In this document: positions 15,926 through 24,527 of the stretch, one piece after another
How positions within the stretch are numbered: position 1 is the stretch's first letter
Layout: the number at the start of each line of letters is the position of its first letter
The notes under the pieces: model-generated
Told to the model about the DNA's origin: nothing
The model's input: the letters and a program-made list of their open reading frames with translations, nothing else
Databases searched by the model: none
Program-made: the position numbers and the translations under genes
NCBI GenBank assembly: GCA_023415835.1
Contig: JAEZJK010000050.1
Location: 1-64,000 of the forward strand
From: Bacillota bacterium
GTDB taxonomy: Bacteria > Bacillota > UBA4882 > UBA8346
Length of the DNA: 64,000 nucleotides
Reading direction: 5' to 3'

Positions 15926-16115
15926 CAGGCATGAGGCAAAAGGCGCAAGGCATGAGCAAGATTTTAGGCCTTATACCTCATGTCTAGAATGCAGTTGCGT
16001 TTTCTAAAAAACATCTAAGAAATACTATTCTGGTTTGAAACTGATTTTCCTCTTTTGAAAAGTTGGCGATTGCTTTTGCTCAGAAAAATCGAATTTGACT
16101 CTTGCCTCATGCCTG
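15926..16115. repeat. Inverted-repeat-flanked intergenic segment
   Basis: CAGGCATGAGGCAAAAG at 15926-15942 is matched in inverted form at 16099-16115 with one mismatch in 17. Part of the motif recurs inside (GGCATGAG at about 15949). The 190-bp segment fills the gap between pgsA and guaB and contains no gene. It may be a miniature element. Confidence 0.5.
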
Positions 16116-16122
16116 CCTTTAA

Positions 16123-17577
16123 TCAATCAACCGAATAATTCGGGGCTTCCTTGGTAATTTGAATATCGTGGGGATGGCTTTCCCGCAAACCGGCCGCAGT
16201 AATCCGGATGAATTTGGTCTTGGTTTTCATCTCCTCAATCGTGCGGCAGCCGCAATAACCCATGCCTGCCCTGAGCCCGCCCACCAGTTGAAAGGCGGTT
16301 TCCGATAAAGAGCCTTTAAAAGCGACCCGGCCCTCGATCCCTTCCGGGACCAATTTTTTCTGATCCTCCTGAAAGTAACGGTCTTTACTGCCTTGTTTCA
16401 TTGCCGAAATCGAACCCATTCCCCGGTAAACTTTGTAACTGCGCCCTTGATATATTTCCATATCGCCGGGGCTTTCCTCGGTACCGGCAAATAAACTTCC
16501 GATCATTACCACATCGGCGCCGGCGGCAATTGCTTTACTAATATCTCCGGAGTATTTGATCCCGCCGTCGCTGACGATCGGCACCCCGTATTTACGGGCG
16601 GCTTGGGAGCAATTGTTTACCGCTGTAACTTGCGGCACTCCGATCCCTGCCACCACCCTGGTGGTACAGATCGAACCGGGTCCGATCCCTACCTTGACAA
16701 CGTCCGCTCCGGCTTCGATTAGATCCACGGTCGCCTCGGGCGTAGCTACGTTTCCGGCCATTAATTCGACCTTAGGAAAGTTCTTTTTTAAATCGCTAAC
16801 CGCCTGTAAAACATTCTTACTATGCCCATGGGCCGAATCAATCGCAATTAGGTCAACCCCGGCGTCAATCAATGCCCCGGCCCGATCCAAAGCGCCGCTG
16901 ATCCCGACTGCCGCCGCAACCAATAGCCTTCCCCGTTCATCCTTGGCGGAGTTAGGATACTGAACCGCCTTTTGAATATCTTTAATCGTAATTAAACCTT
17001 TCAAATTATAATCTTTATCGACCAGGGGCAATTTTTCGACCCGATGTTTCTGAAGAATCGCTTTGGCTTGCTCGATGGTGGTTCCGGCCGGAGCAGTGAT
17101 TAAGTTCTCTTTGGTCATTAGGTTCTTAATGGGTTGATCGAAATTAGTCTCAAACCGAAGATCGCGGTTGGTTAAAATCCCGACTAATTTCCCTTTAGCG
17201 GTAATCGGCACGCCCGAAATCCGGTAACGTTCCATAATTTCTAAGGCGTCGTTAATTGTATGTTCCGGGCTTAAAGAAATTGGATCGGTAATAACCCCAT
17301 GTTCCGAACGTTTTACCTTGTCCACTTCCAGGGCCTGTTCTTCAATGGACATGTTTTTGTGGATTACACCCAACCCGCCTTCACGCGCCAATGCGATTGC
17401 CAACCTTGCTTCAGTAACTGTATCCATTGCGGCGCTAATCAACGGGATGTTTAGCCTGATTTTCTTCGTCAAGTTGGTGCTGGTATTCACCGCGCCCGGT
17501 AAAACCTCCGACTTCGCCGGAACTAATAAAACATCGTCAAAAGTAAGCGCTTCTCCTAATAACCGATCGTTCAGCAA
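16123..17577 (-). CDS. guaB: IMP dehydrogenase
   Basis: The 484-residue enzyme oxidises IMP to XMP, the committed step of GTP synthesis. The barrel begins with ALTFDDVLLVPAKSEVLPG. Two CBS domains occupy about residues 95-205 (HTINDALEIMERYRISGVPI; GTTIEQAKAILQKHRVEKLPL). The active-site loop GPGSICTTR carries the catalytic cysteine near residue 305, followed by the flap and KYSGDISKAIAAGADVVMIGSLFAG. The start is TTG at 17577, six bases after GGAGGGTGA. It stands alone, with a promoter at 17662-17689. GTP is also a CodY ligand in Firmicutes, and codY lies elsewhere in the window. Confidence 0.97.
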   Translation of the reverse strand: MLNDRLLGEALTFDDVLLVPAKSEVLPGAVNTSTNLTKKIRLNIPLISAAMDTVTEARLAIALAREGGLGVIHKNMSIEEQALEVDKVKRSEHGVITDPISLSPEHTINDALEIMERYRISGVPITAKGKLVGILTNRDLRFETNFDQPIKNLMTKENLITAPAGTTIEQAKAILQKHRVEKLPLVDKDYNLKGLITIKDIQKAVQYPNSAKDERGRLLVAAAVGISGALDRAGALIDAGVDLIAIDSAHGHSKNVLQAVSDLKKNFPKVELMAGNVATPEATVDLIEAGADVVKVGIGPGSICTTRVVAGIGVPQVTAVNNCSQAARKYGVPIVSDGGIKYSGDISKAIAAGADVVMIGSLFAGTEESPGDMEIYQGRSYKVYRGMGSISAMKQGSKDRYFQEDQKKLVPEGIEGRVAFKGSLSETAFQLVGGLRAGMGYCGCRTIEEMKTKTKFIRITAAGLRESHPHDIQITKEAPNYSVD

Positions 17578-17661
17578 GCCTGATCACCCTCCGTAACTTA
17601 AATCTGATCTTGATATTAGATTTTATCTATTTTTGCAATGAATTAACTATTAATTTTATTT

Positions 17662-17689
17662 ATTTTACCATAGAAAGCTGTTTTTGTAA
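17662..17689 (-). promoter_or_regulatory. Likely guaB promoter
   Basis: On the minus strand TTACAA (17684-17689) and TAAAAT (17662-17667) are 16 bases apart. A second possible pair, TTGCAA and TATCAA, lies closer to the gene. The first would give a leader of about 80 bases. Confidence 0.5.
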
Positions 17690-17738
17690 GGTAAAAATAC
17701 GGTTAAAGCGCATTTTTAACATTTAGCCGATCAACTGT

Positions 17739-18476
17739 TTAAAATATCCGATTTACGGTATAAGCAAAAGCCAACAATAACGGCTGATGAACCAGATAAA
17801 CCAATAATGATTTTTGCCCCAGGGAACTAAGGTTTTTAATAATTGGGTTTACCGGGTACTCTTTTAAGCCAAACCTTCGTTTCCCATTCGGATAAATCCA
17901 AAAGCCGATAAAAATCCCAATCAAAATATATCCGGACCAAGGAAAAACCGGAAAATAATCAATACTGCAAAAACCTTCCGGTATCAAACCCAACCAGGCT
18001 AGCCAAACAAAACGGAACCGATATCCGCTCAAATAATTTCCAGCTAAAATAATGAGTACCCCTAGGGGAAGGTTGAGATACTTCAATGACAAGCAAGGAT
18101 AAACCAATACCGAACTGATTCCCATCAGATGCAAAATTCCGAAAACCACAAACCTTTCCTTAAAAAAAATAGCGGTGGTTAAGGTTATAACCATTCCCCA
18201 TCCCCATAGGATTAAACCCTTTTGCAGCCAGCTTCGAAATCTGCCTTTTGCGGGAAGCTTACTTTTTGAATAACTCAACCCGGCCCCGATGCCGAAAATA
18301 ACTAAAAACAAGATCGCTGTTACCCGCTGCCAATAGTAGCGCAGGCCGGTTGTAAGGATCGGGGTTCCCCCTAATAATGAAAAATCAACCAGCGCATGCA
18401 AAGTAACCATCGAAACGATGGCAATCCCTCTTAAAAAGTCAAGCTCCCAGAGACGCGGCGCACCGGAATTTCTCAT
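17739..18476 (-). CDS. DUF1624/HGSNAT-type acyltransferase-like membrane protein
   Basis: The 245-residue protein has about seven membrane segments and opens with RLWELDFLRGIAIVSMVTLHALVDF, the start of the heparan-alpha-glucosaminide N-acetyltransferase (DUF1624) family, with the conserved His in TLHAL. A later HQPLL motif near the C-terminus is also typical. Members acetylate sugars across the membrane or act on unknown substrates. An earlier ATG at 18512 lacks a ribosome site; the ATG at 18476 has GAGAG upstream and begins just before the family's start. It diverges from the DeoR regulator. The substrate is not known. Confidence 0.7.
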   Translation of the reverse strand: MRNSGAPRLWELDFLRGIAIVSMVTLHALVDFSLLGGTPILTTGLRYYWQRVTAILFLVIFGIGAGLSYSKSKLPAKGRFRSWLQKGLILWGWGMVITLTTAIFFKERFVVFGILHLMGISSVLVYPCLSLKYLNLPLGVLIILAGNYLSGYRFRFVWLAWLGLIPEGFCSIDYFPVFPWSGYILIGIFIGFWIYPNGKRRFGLKEYPVNPIIKNLSSLGQKSLLVYLVHQPLLLAFAYTVNRIF

Positions 18477-18542
18477 ACCAATATTCTCTCTTAAATCAAT
18501 CAAAATCCCCATTCAAATTGATTAGAAATTAAAAAAAAATAT

Positions 18543-18571
18543 TTGACAGCAAACGAAAATAAACATAAAAT
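18543..18571 (+). promoter_or_regulatory. Sigma-A-type promoter of the galactose operon
   Basis: TTGACA (18543-18548) and TAAAAT (18566-18571) are exactly 17 bases apart, 21 bases before the regulator's start codon. This is among the best promoters in the window and should drive deoR through pfkA. Confidence 0.85.
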
Positions 18572-18591
18572 TTGAAAGGAGGATTTATTTT

Positions 18592-19353
18592 ATGTTTCCA
18601 GAAGAACGGTATTCTATCATTCTCGATACCTTGAATCAGCAGGGACGCTGCCTGGTTGCTGACTTGGCCAAACAAATGGAAGTCTCCGAGGTCACTGTCC
18701 GCCAGGATTTGGATGCCCTGGAACGGGAAGGGTTACTCCGCCGCACCCATGGTGGGGCAATTTTACCCTCCAAGATCGGTTTCGAACGTCCCTTTCAAGT
18801 TGAAGAGACCTCGTTTAAAGAGCAGAAAGAAAGAATCGCTCAAGCCGCCGCCAAGTTAGTTTCTCCGGGAGACACTTTAATATTGGATGTAGGGACCACC
18901 GTTTCCGAATTGGCAAGAAAGCTTTTAAACCACCATGAATTGACCGTTTTTACAAATGCCATAAATATTGCAACCACCCTTGAAGCCAACCCGTCGATCA
19001 CTACTATCGTTACCGGAGGCACCCTTCGCGCCAAACAACATTCCCTGATCAATCCTTACGCTACTTTAATTTTGGAAAAAATCCGGGTTGATACGGCTTT
19101 TATCGGGGTAGGCGGCATTGAGGCCAACCATGGAATCACTAATGTCAATATCGCCGAGGCTGAATTAAAGTCCTTATTCCTGAAAGCCGCGCAACGGCGG
19201 GTAGTGTTAGCTGATTCCAGTAAAATCGGGAATATCGGTTTGGTGAAAATAGCGGACATTGAGCAAATTGATCTATTAATTACCGATAAGCAAGCCGACG
19301 CTGAGGAGATCGCCTCCTTACGCCAGAAAGGTTTAAAAGTAGTCTTAGCCTAA
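18592..19353 (+). CDS. DeoR-family transcriptional regulator of the galactose operon
   Basis: The 253-residue protein has the DeoR helix-turn-helix at about residues 6-57 (RYSIILDTLNQQGRCLVADL, VTVRQDLDALEREGLLRRTHGGAI) and a C-terminal sugar-phosphate sensor domain with DVGTTVSELARKL near 101 and GGIEANHGITN near 176. Such proteins repress sugar operons and respond to a phosphorylated sugar. It is the first gene of the unit leading to galT/galK remnants, galE and pfkA, so a galactose- or tagatose-phosphate effector is likely by inference. ATG follows GAAAGGAGG. It is intact although the genes it may control are damaged. Confidence 0.9.
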   Translation: MFPEERYSIILDTLNQQGRCLVADLAKQMEVSEVTVRQDLDALEREGLLRRTHGGAILPSKIGFERPFQVEETSFKEQKERIAQAAAKLVSPGDTLILDVGTTVSELARKLLNHHELTVFTNAINIATTLEANPSITTIVTGGTLRAKQHSLINPYATLILEKIRVDTAFIGVGGIEANHGITNVNIAEAELKSLFLKAAQRRVVLADSSKIGNIGLVKIADIEQIDLLITDKQADAEEIASLRQKGLKVVLA

Positions 19354-19403
19354 ACTGATTGTCGCTCCGGGCTAACCACAACCAAAGAAAAGAGGTTGCC
19401 AAA

Positions 19404-19562
19404 ATGTCATCCCCGAAAATTGAATTTGCTAAAGAAAAAACGCTCATGCCGGATGGAAGGTACCTATTATACTATAATTTTGATCCCATTCCCCAAAGCC
19501 TTACTTCGGCCCCGGCAAATTCCAGCCGAATCAATGAAACAAAGGAAGAAGCGAATGTCTAA
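19404..19562 (+). CDS. Small conserved-looking protein upstream of galT
   Basis: The 52-residue frame begins at ATG 19404 behind AGAGG and includes KTLMPDGRYLLYYNF at about residues 13-27. Short proteins with an L-x-DGR-x-L-x-Y-x-F core upstream of galT are familiar to me from other bacteria, but I cannot name a function. Its stop overlaps the galT start by eight bases, which suggests coupled translation. It appears intact. Confidence 0.5.
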   Translation: MSSPKIEFAKEKTLMPDGRYLLYYNFDPIPQSLTSAPANSSRINETKEEANV

Positions 19563-19678
19563 ACTACGTTGGCACCCTTTTTTAGAAGAATGGGTAATCA
19601 CCCCTACCCATCGCCAAGATCGGACTTTCCTTCCGCCTAAAGATTATTGCCCGCGATGCCCTATCAAACCTCCATGAT
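19555..19678 (+). pseudogene. galT: galT 5' remnant (galactose-1-phosphate uridylyltransferase)
   Basis: Only about 40 codons remain. They read MSKLRWHPFLEEWVITPT, then HRQDRTFLPPKDYCPRCP, which is the start of class I GalT including the first CxxC zinc-type pair. The frame then stops, and the DNA continues as the 3' end of galK. The junction lies at about 19660-19675. GalT would transfer UMP between UDP-glucose and galactose-1-phosphate; this remnant lacks the HPH active site. Confidence 0.85.
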
Positions 19679-19933
19679 TCATTACGGGATGACTATCGAG
19701 TAAGCTGCCCCGAAATTGACCTACTCGTCAATTTCGCCCGCAACTTCAACGGAGTCTTAGGCTCTAGGATTACCGGGGGTGGTTTTGGCGGTTGTACCGT
19801 CAATCTGGTTTTGAACCCGTTAATCCCGGATTTTTCCGAGCGGCTCACGGAGTTTTATCAAAAAGAAACCGGGATCACCCCCCATATCTATATTAGCACC
19901 CCTGCGTCAGGGGCAGGGGTTATTAGGAGGTAA
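19661..19933 (+). pseudogene. galK: galK 3' remnant (galactokinase)
   Basis: One frame off galT, the DNA reads LSNLHDSLRDDYRVSCPEID and, further on, GSRITGGGFGGCTVNLVL, the last 90 residues of galactokinase including the third conserved GHMP-kinase motif. The N-terminal ATP- and galactose-binding parts are absent. The sequence kept its frame without stops up to the natural end, so the deletion looks recent. Its stop codon at 19931-19933 overlaps the galE ribosome site TTAGGAGG. Confidence 0.88.
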
Positions 19934-19935
19934 AA

Positions 19936-20919
19936 ATGAAAATATTAGTTGCCGGCGGAGCCGGGTATATTGGGAGCCAAGTTGCATTGGATCTGGCTCG
20001 GAATGGCCACCAACCCGTGATCATCGATAACCTAAGCAAAGGCCATCGGGATGCGGTCAAAGCAGGACGCTTGGTAGTAGGGGATTTGAGCGATTCGGAA
20101 CTTGTAAAAAAGGTTTTGACCGAGGAAAAAATAGAAGCTGTAATTCACTTGGCTGCTTATAGCCTAGTTGGGGAATCCGTCCAGGACCCGGGGAAATATT
20201 TTCAAAATAATATCGCCACTGGAATTACCCTCTTGGACTCCATGCGGGCTTGCGGCGTCAAATATTTCGTCCTGTCTTCGACTGCAGCTGTTTATGGCGA
20301 ACCGGAACGAACCCCAATTACCGAAGGCCATCCTAAAAATCCTACTAACCCTTATGGTTTCTCTAAATTGACATTGGAAGGTATTTTAGATGCCTATGAC
20401 CGCGCTTATGGGCTTCGTTATATATCATTACGTTACTTTAACGCCGCCGGAGCCGATCCGGAAGCGGGAATCGGCGAGGATCACCATCCGGAGAGCCACT
20501 TAATCCCCATTATTCTACAGGTCGCATTAGGAGCGCGAGAAAGCATCCAGCTTTATGGGACTGATTACCCGACTCCCGACGGAACCTGCATCCGCGATTA
20601 TATCCATGTGGCGGATCTCTCCCAGGCCCATTTACTGGCGTTAAAATCGCTGCTTGGCGGATCGCCGTCCAATATTTATAACCTCGGTAACGGCCATGGT
20701 TATTCTAACCTGGAGGTTATCGAAGCCGCCCGCAAAGTTACGGGTAAGCCGATCAAAGTAATCGAAGCCCCGCGCCGCCCCGGAGATCCGGCCATACTGG
20801 TCGCCTCTTCCGAAAGGATTAAAAGGGATCTAGGGTGGAACCCTAAATACCCAAAACTGGAACAGATTATAGAAACCGCTTGGAACTGGCACCAAAACCA
20901 ACCTAATGGATTTTCTTGA
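19936..20919 (+). CDS. galE: UDP-glucose 4-epimerase
   Basis: The 327-residue short-chain dehydrogenase-type enzyme interconverts UDP-galactose and UDP-glucose. It shows the NAD-binding GGAGYIGS at residues 6-13, the catalytic Ser-Thr stretch SSTAAVYG near 118 and the Y-x3-K pair in NPYGFSK near 143-147. Length is typical. The ATG start follows TTAGGAGG, which is embedded in the end of the galK remnant. With GalT and GalK lost, it may now serve only to supply UDP-galactose for envelope sugars. Confidence 0.95.
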   Translation: MKILVAGGAGYIGSQVALDLARNGHQPVIIDNLSKGHRDAVKAGRLVVGDLSDSELVKKVLTEEKIEAVIHLAAYSLVGESVQDPGKYFQNNIATGITLLDSMRACGVKYFVLSSTAAVYGEPERTPITEGHPKNPTNPYGFSKLTLEGILDAYDRAYGLRYISLRYFNAAGADPEAGIGEDHHPESHLIPIILQVALGARESIQLYGTDYPTPDGTCIRDYIHVADLSQAHLLALKSLLGGSPSNIYNLGNGHGYSNLEVIEAARKVTGKPIKVIEAPRRPGDPAILVASSERIKRDLGWNPKYPKLEQIIETAWNWHQNQPNGFS

Positions 20920-20995
20920 TAATCTTCAAAAATAAATATAATAGTATTTACCCCACGGAATCTAATCAAGACTTATTGTTATATAGGAGGAGAAT

Positions 20996-21982
20996 ATGAA
21001 AATCGGAGTTTTAACCAGCGGCGGCGATGCTCCTGGAATGAATGCAGCAATTAGGGCCGTAGTCCGTAAAGCCAGATATCATGGCTGTGACGTTTATGGT
21101 ATCAAAAGAGGATATAGCGGTTTATTAACCGGAGAAATTGTTTCCCTTGATTCCCGGTCGGTAAGCGATATTCTCCAAAAAGGCGGCACCATCCTTCAGT
21201 CGGCCCGGTGTCCCGAGTTTAAAACCCCGGAAGGACAAGCGAAGGCAAAAGCGGAGCTTGAAAAACTAGGCTTAAACGGATTGGTAATAATCGGCGGCGA
21301 TGGTTCCTTTCGCGGGGCTCAAACACTGAACCAAATGGGTTTTTTGACTGTCGGAATCCCGGGGACAATTGATAACGACATCGGTTGCACCGATTATGCC
21401 ATTGGGTTTGATACAGCCGTCAATACAGTCTTGGATGCGATGAACAAAATTAGGGATACCGCTTCCTCCCATAACCGGGTTTATGTGATTGAGGTAATGG
21501 GGAAAAATTCCGGTTTTATTGCAGTTGCTGCAGGTTTAACCGGCGGGGCCGAAGCGATTTTAATTCCGGAGATTCCGGTCAACCTTGATGAAGTGTGCGC
21601 CAAGATTATCAAAAACGCCAAATTGGGTAAGGCCCATAGTATTGTATTGGTTGCTGAGGGCTATTACGAAGACCCGATCTCGGCCGAGCAATCAAGCGGT
21701 TTACGTGTCGGCAAATACATTGCTGAAAATACCGATCGCGACACCCGGATTACCATCCTAGGCCATCTTCAAAGGGGTGGGACTCCAACCTTTTTCGACC
21801 GTAAACTTGCTACATTAATGGGAAACAAAGCTGTGGAGATGCTTTTGGATGGTGAAACCGAAAAAATGGTGGGAATGGTTAATAACCGGATTCAGGTTTT
21901 TCCTTTAGAACAAGCTATCCGAACCAAGAAGGCCGTTAGCCAGGAGGAACTGGAATTAGCTGGTATTATGTCCAGTATCTAA
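20996..21982 (+). CDS. pfkA: ATP-dependent 6-phosphofructokinase
   Basis: The 328-residue enzyme phosphorylates fructose-6-phosphate. ATP/PPi-binding glycines appear in TSGGDAPGMNAAIR near residue 9 and GGDGSFRGA near 101, where Gly after Asp marks the ATP-using type. GTIDNDIGCTDYAIGFDTA near 124 holds the catalytic Asp. The start has an AGGAGG site. A weak promoter (TTGATA at 20916, TATAAT at 20937, 15-base spacing) may allow expression apart from the gal operon. A strong hairpin terminator follows. Confidence 0.95.
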   Translation: MKIGVLTSGGDAPGMNAAIRAVVRKARYHGCDVYGIKRGYSGLLTGEIVSLDSRSVSDILQKGGTILQSARCPEFKTPEGQAKAKAELEKLGLNGLVIIGGDGSFRGAQTLNQMGFLTVGIPGTIDNDIGCTDYAIGFDTAVNTVLDAMNKIRDTASSHNRVYVIEVMGKNSGFIAVAAGLTGGAEAILIPEIPVNLDEVCAKIIKNAKLGKAHSIVLVAEGYYEDPISAEQSSGLRVGKYIAENTDRDTRITILGHLQRGGTPTFFDRKLATLMGNKAVEMLLDGETEKMVGMVNNRIQVFPLEQAIRTKKAVSQEELELAGIMSSI

Positions 21983-22040
21983 GTTTCAAGTTATGGCGTA
22001 GGATGGACAAGACTCAAACTACTTTTGACCCAGTTTATGA

Positions 22041-22070
22041 AAAAAGGAGAGATCGCCGATCTCTCCTTTT
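22041..22070. terminator. Bidirectional terminator between pfkA and the pectate lyase
   Basis: AAAAGGAGAGATC (22042-22054) and GATCTCTCCTTTT (22058-22070) form a perfect 13-bp stem with loop GCC. T-runs lie on both sides, so it can end both convergent genes. Confidence 0.9.
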
Positions 22071-22082
22071 TGGATCTGTTAG

Positions 22083-24377
22083 TTATTTCTTTAAAACATT
22101 ATTATTAGGCGCCCATTTAGATTGCCATTCCGGATAACTATTAATTAACAAAAAACCAGGGGCGCTAGTATACCAACTATAATTAGCCCGCCGCTCATAT
22201 TCGATTTCGGCAAGGCTATACTTTTTAACGCCATCACGTCCACTGAAGAAGGGACGGTTAGTGCCTATCTCATAAAAACGGGCCCAAACCGGTGGCGCGG
22301 TTGGATCATTTATGACTATCCGGTCAAACCCTTCCGGTAGTGACGGCTCAGGTTTCTCAATCACCTTAATCCCGGTGATTTTAACCGAATCGAACCAGGC
22401 AACCGCCGCTTGAACTGATTCAATTATCTGCGGGCTGGGTTTATCGACACTCATTAGGAACCTAATAATACCCACACTCTCCTGGCCGCTGATTGAGACC
22501 AATTCATAGCTACGGGCCGGCGCCGGGGCGAGGGTTTTCTGATCGTGTTGGGCGCACCATGCGGTAAGTTTGCCATTAACCCTTATTTGGGAGTTGAGTA
22601 TGCATTCAACCCCTTTAGCAACCGCTTGATCCGCCTTGAGCTTCCGTTCTTTGTCGACAAATCCGTATTCCGGTTTAGAGCTGGCAATTTCGCGTAAAAG
22701 GTTCATCACTCTAATCATGGCTTCATCATTATAAGTTATCCGCATATGATATTCCAAATTACCCTGGGGATAGTATTGCGGCCAGCCTCCGGTCGGGTAT
22801 TGAGCCTTTAACAAAAAGTCGATCCCTTTTAAACAGGCTTCTTTAAAACGTTCTATTTTGGTTGCATTATATACCCTTGCCAGATATTGTATTTGTTCGG
22901 TGGTTGCCCCATTGTCAATCGTCGAATCTTTCAGGTTTTTCTTCTCAACAATGAGGACTTCCCTATTCTTTTCTGTCAACTTCCCGGCCATATCGATATC
23001 TTTATACCAACCACCGGTATCCCTTTGATAGAAAAGGACGTTATCAGCTAACCGGATTGCTTCCTCGCTAGAATACCACTCTACTTTCTGATAAAGGCTG
23101 GCTTTCCAAGTAATCGGACGCTCGCTGACCGATAGGGGCTTAGCTGCCGCTTCTGGCCCTTTCTGGCCTTTTACGATGATGATAAATTGGGTGGCGCCCA
23201 TGCTCCCCCCATTTTCACCCAATGACACGATGGAGTTTGCCAGGAATTCCTTTTGATAAATACTGTAAACAACACGCTCCGGTTGATTATCGATTAGATC
23301 GTCCCCGGTATCTTTCCAATCCGCTAACCATGATGGTTTAGGGATAATCCGTTCATCATGGGCAATATAAACGGTTGCATTATCTTTTACCGTAAAAGAG
23401 GCCATTACCTTGCCGTAAAATTTCTTGGAATCACAACCGGTCCTAATCCAATCGTATCCGGCATATTGATTTGGCAATGTGGCGATTAAATAAGAACGAT
23501 CCCCAAACATCTGCTCATTTGCTTGGATATTTGATCGGACCGACCAATAATTGGCCCGCTCAATATCATACAACAATAAATCGCTGATTACTTGCGATGA
23601 TCCTGTGGCAATTCTCACTGAATTAGTTGTTGTTTGAACGACAGGTTTCTCCTCCGGCACGGCAAATCCCGGGTCTTCCAAATCCGCCTTTTTGCCGAGA
23701 TAAATGGAGATGTTATCAACATAATGGCCTTTACTGCTACTTCCAGGGGTATAAGAATCGATAGCCCCAATTTCTGCGACCGGTTTTAGAAAGGGGATGG
23801 CTTGAGCTTTTAAAACGCCATTAATATAAATATTAGCAACCATACTCTTCAGATCGGCTACAATTCGGAACCGGTACCACTTATTAGCTTCATATGTACC
23901 CAAGTCGGTAAATTTACCGTCACTTGTCCGGTAAGCGAGTTTAGCGCCGGATCTGGTTTCAATATGGACAGCTGCATTCGCCTCGGCCGGGTCCTTGAGG
24001 CACTCGGTGTCGGTAAGCCGGAGCACTTTAGCGGTACTACCTAAACTCGGTTGCATAAAAGACATTTCTACAACCAAAATCCCCTTTTTTTTCATAGGTT
24101 TAAACCGCTTGAGAATTCTAATATTGCTCGTCCCTGGATCAAATAAATAGACACTCTTATCGTCCGGCCCAGGGACTTCGGCAATCTCAACTCCTCCGGC
24201 GGTATCTTCGATTTCATATCCAACCGGCTTTGAACCGGTCGGTGCGGAATTGAAATTATCCTCCACCAACGGTTGGGCGGCAAAAAGAGCCCCACCCCCA
24301 AAAACGAAAACCGCCAGCATCAATACGGAACAAGCCGGCCATAACCGGCGTTTAAAAAATAATTTTCCCCACAACAA
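22083..24377 (-). CDS. Secreted pectate lyase, polysaccharide lyase family 10, with N-terminal lectin-like domain
   Basis: The 764-residue protein has a signal peptide (hydrophobic residues about 15-33), a concanavalin-like domain (about 36-235, EDNFNSAP start), a linker region, and a C-terminal PL10 catalytic domain (about 440-750). PL10 motifs are DNGATTEQIQYLARVYN, YPTGGWPQYYP, ITYNDEAMIRVMNLLR, LTAWCAQHD and PARSYELVSISGQES, which contain the Asp, Arg and Lys ligands used for calcium-dependent cleavage of polygalacturonate. The start is TTG at 24377, seven bases after AGGAGG. It fits the GH105 and PL26-like genes as the extracellular step of pectin use. Confidence 0.92.
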   Translation of the reverse strand: MLWGKLFFKRRLWPACSVLMLAVFVFGGGALFAAQPLVEDNFNSAPTGSKPVGYEIEDTAGGVEIAEVPGPDDKSVYLFDPGTSNIRILKRFKPMKKKGILVVEMSFMQPSLGSTAKVLRLTDTECLKDPAEANAAVHIETRSGAKLAYRTSDGKFTDLGTYEANKWYRFRIVADLKSMVANIYINGVLKAQAIPFLKPVAEIGAIDSYTPGSSSKGHYVDNISIYLGKKADLEDPGFAVPEEKPVVQTTTNSVRIATGSSQVISDLLLYDIERANYWSVRSNIQANEQMFGDRSYLIATLPNQYAGYDWIRTGCDSKKFYGKVMASFTVKDNATVYIAHDERIIPKPSWLADWKDTGDDLIDNQPERVVYSIYQKEFLANSIVSLGENGGSMGATQFIIIVKGQKGPEAAAKPLSVSERPITWKASLYQKVEWYSSEEAIRLADNVLFYQRDTGGWYKDIDMAGKLTEKNREVLIVEKKNLKDSTIDNGATTEQIQYLARVYNATKIERFKEACLKGIDFLLKAQYPTGGWPQYYPQGNLEYHMRITYNDEAMIRVMNLLREIASSKPEYGFVDKERKLKADQAVAKGVECILNSQIRVNGKLTAWCAQHDQKTLAPAPARSYELVSISGQESVGIIRFLMSVDKPSPQIIESVQAAVAWFDSVKITGIKVIEKPEPSLPEGFDRIVINDPTAPPVWARFYEIGTNRPFFSGRDGVKKYSLAEIEYERRANYSWYTSAPGFLLINSYPEWQSKWAPNNNVLKK

Positions 24378-24527
24378 AACATTACCTCCTTATTTGAATA
24401 TGTAATAACAATTATATTATAAGTTTTTTTAAATAAAAATGAAACATCTAATCTTACTTTTCAATCAAACCAGGATTATAAAACATTTTGCAGAATCAAT
24501 CATTTATTACTTTTTAAGGCGGCTAAT

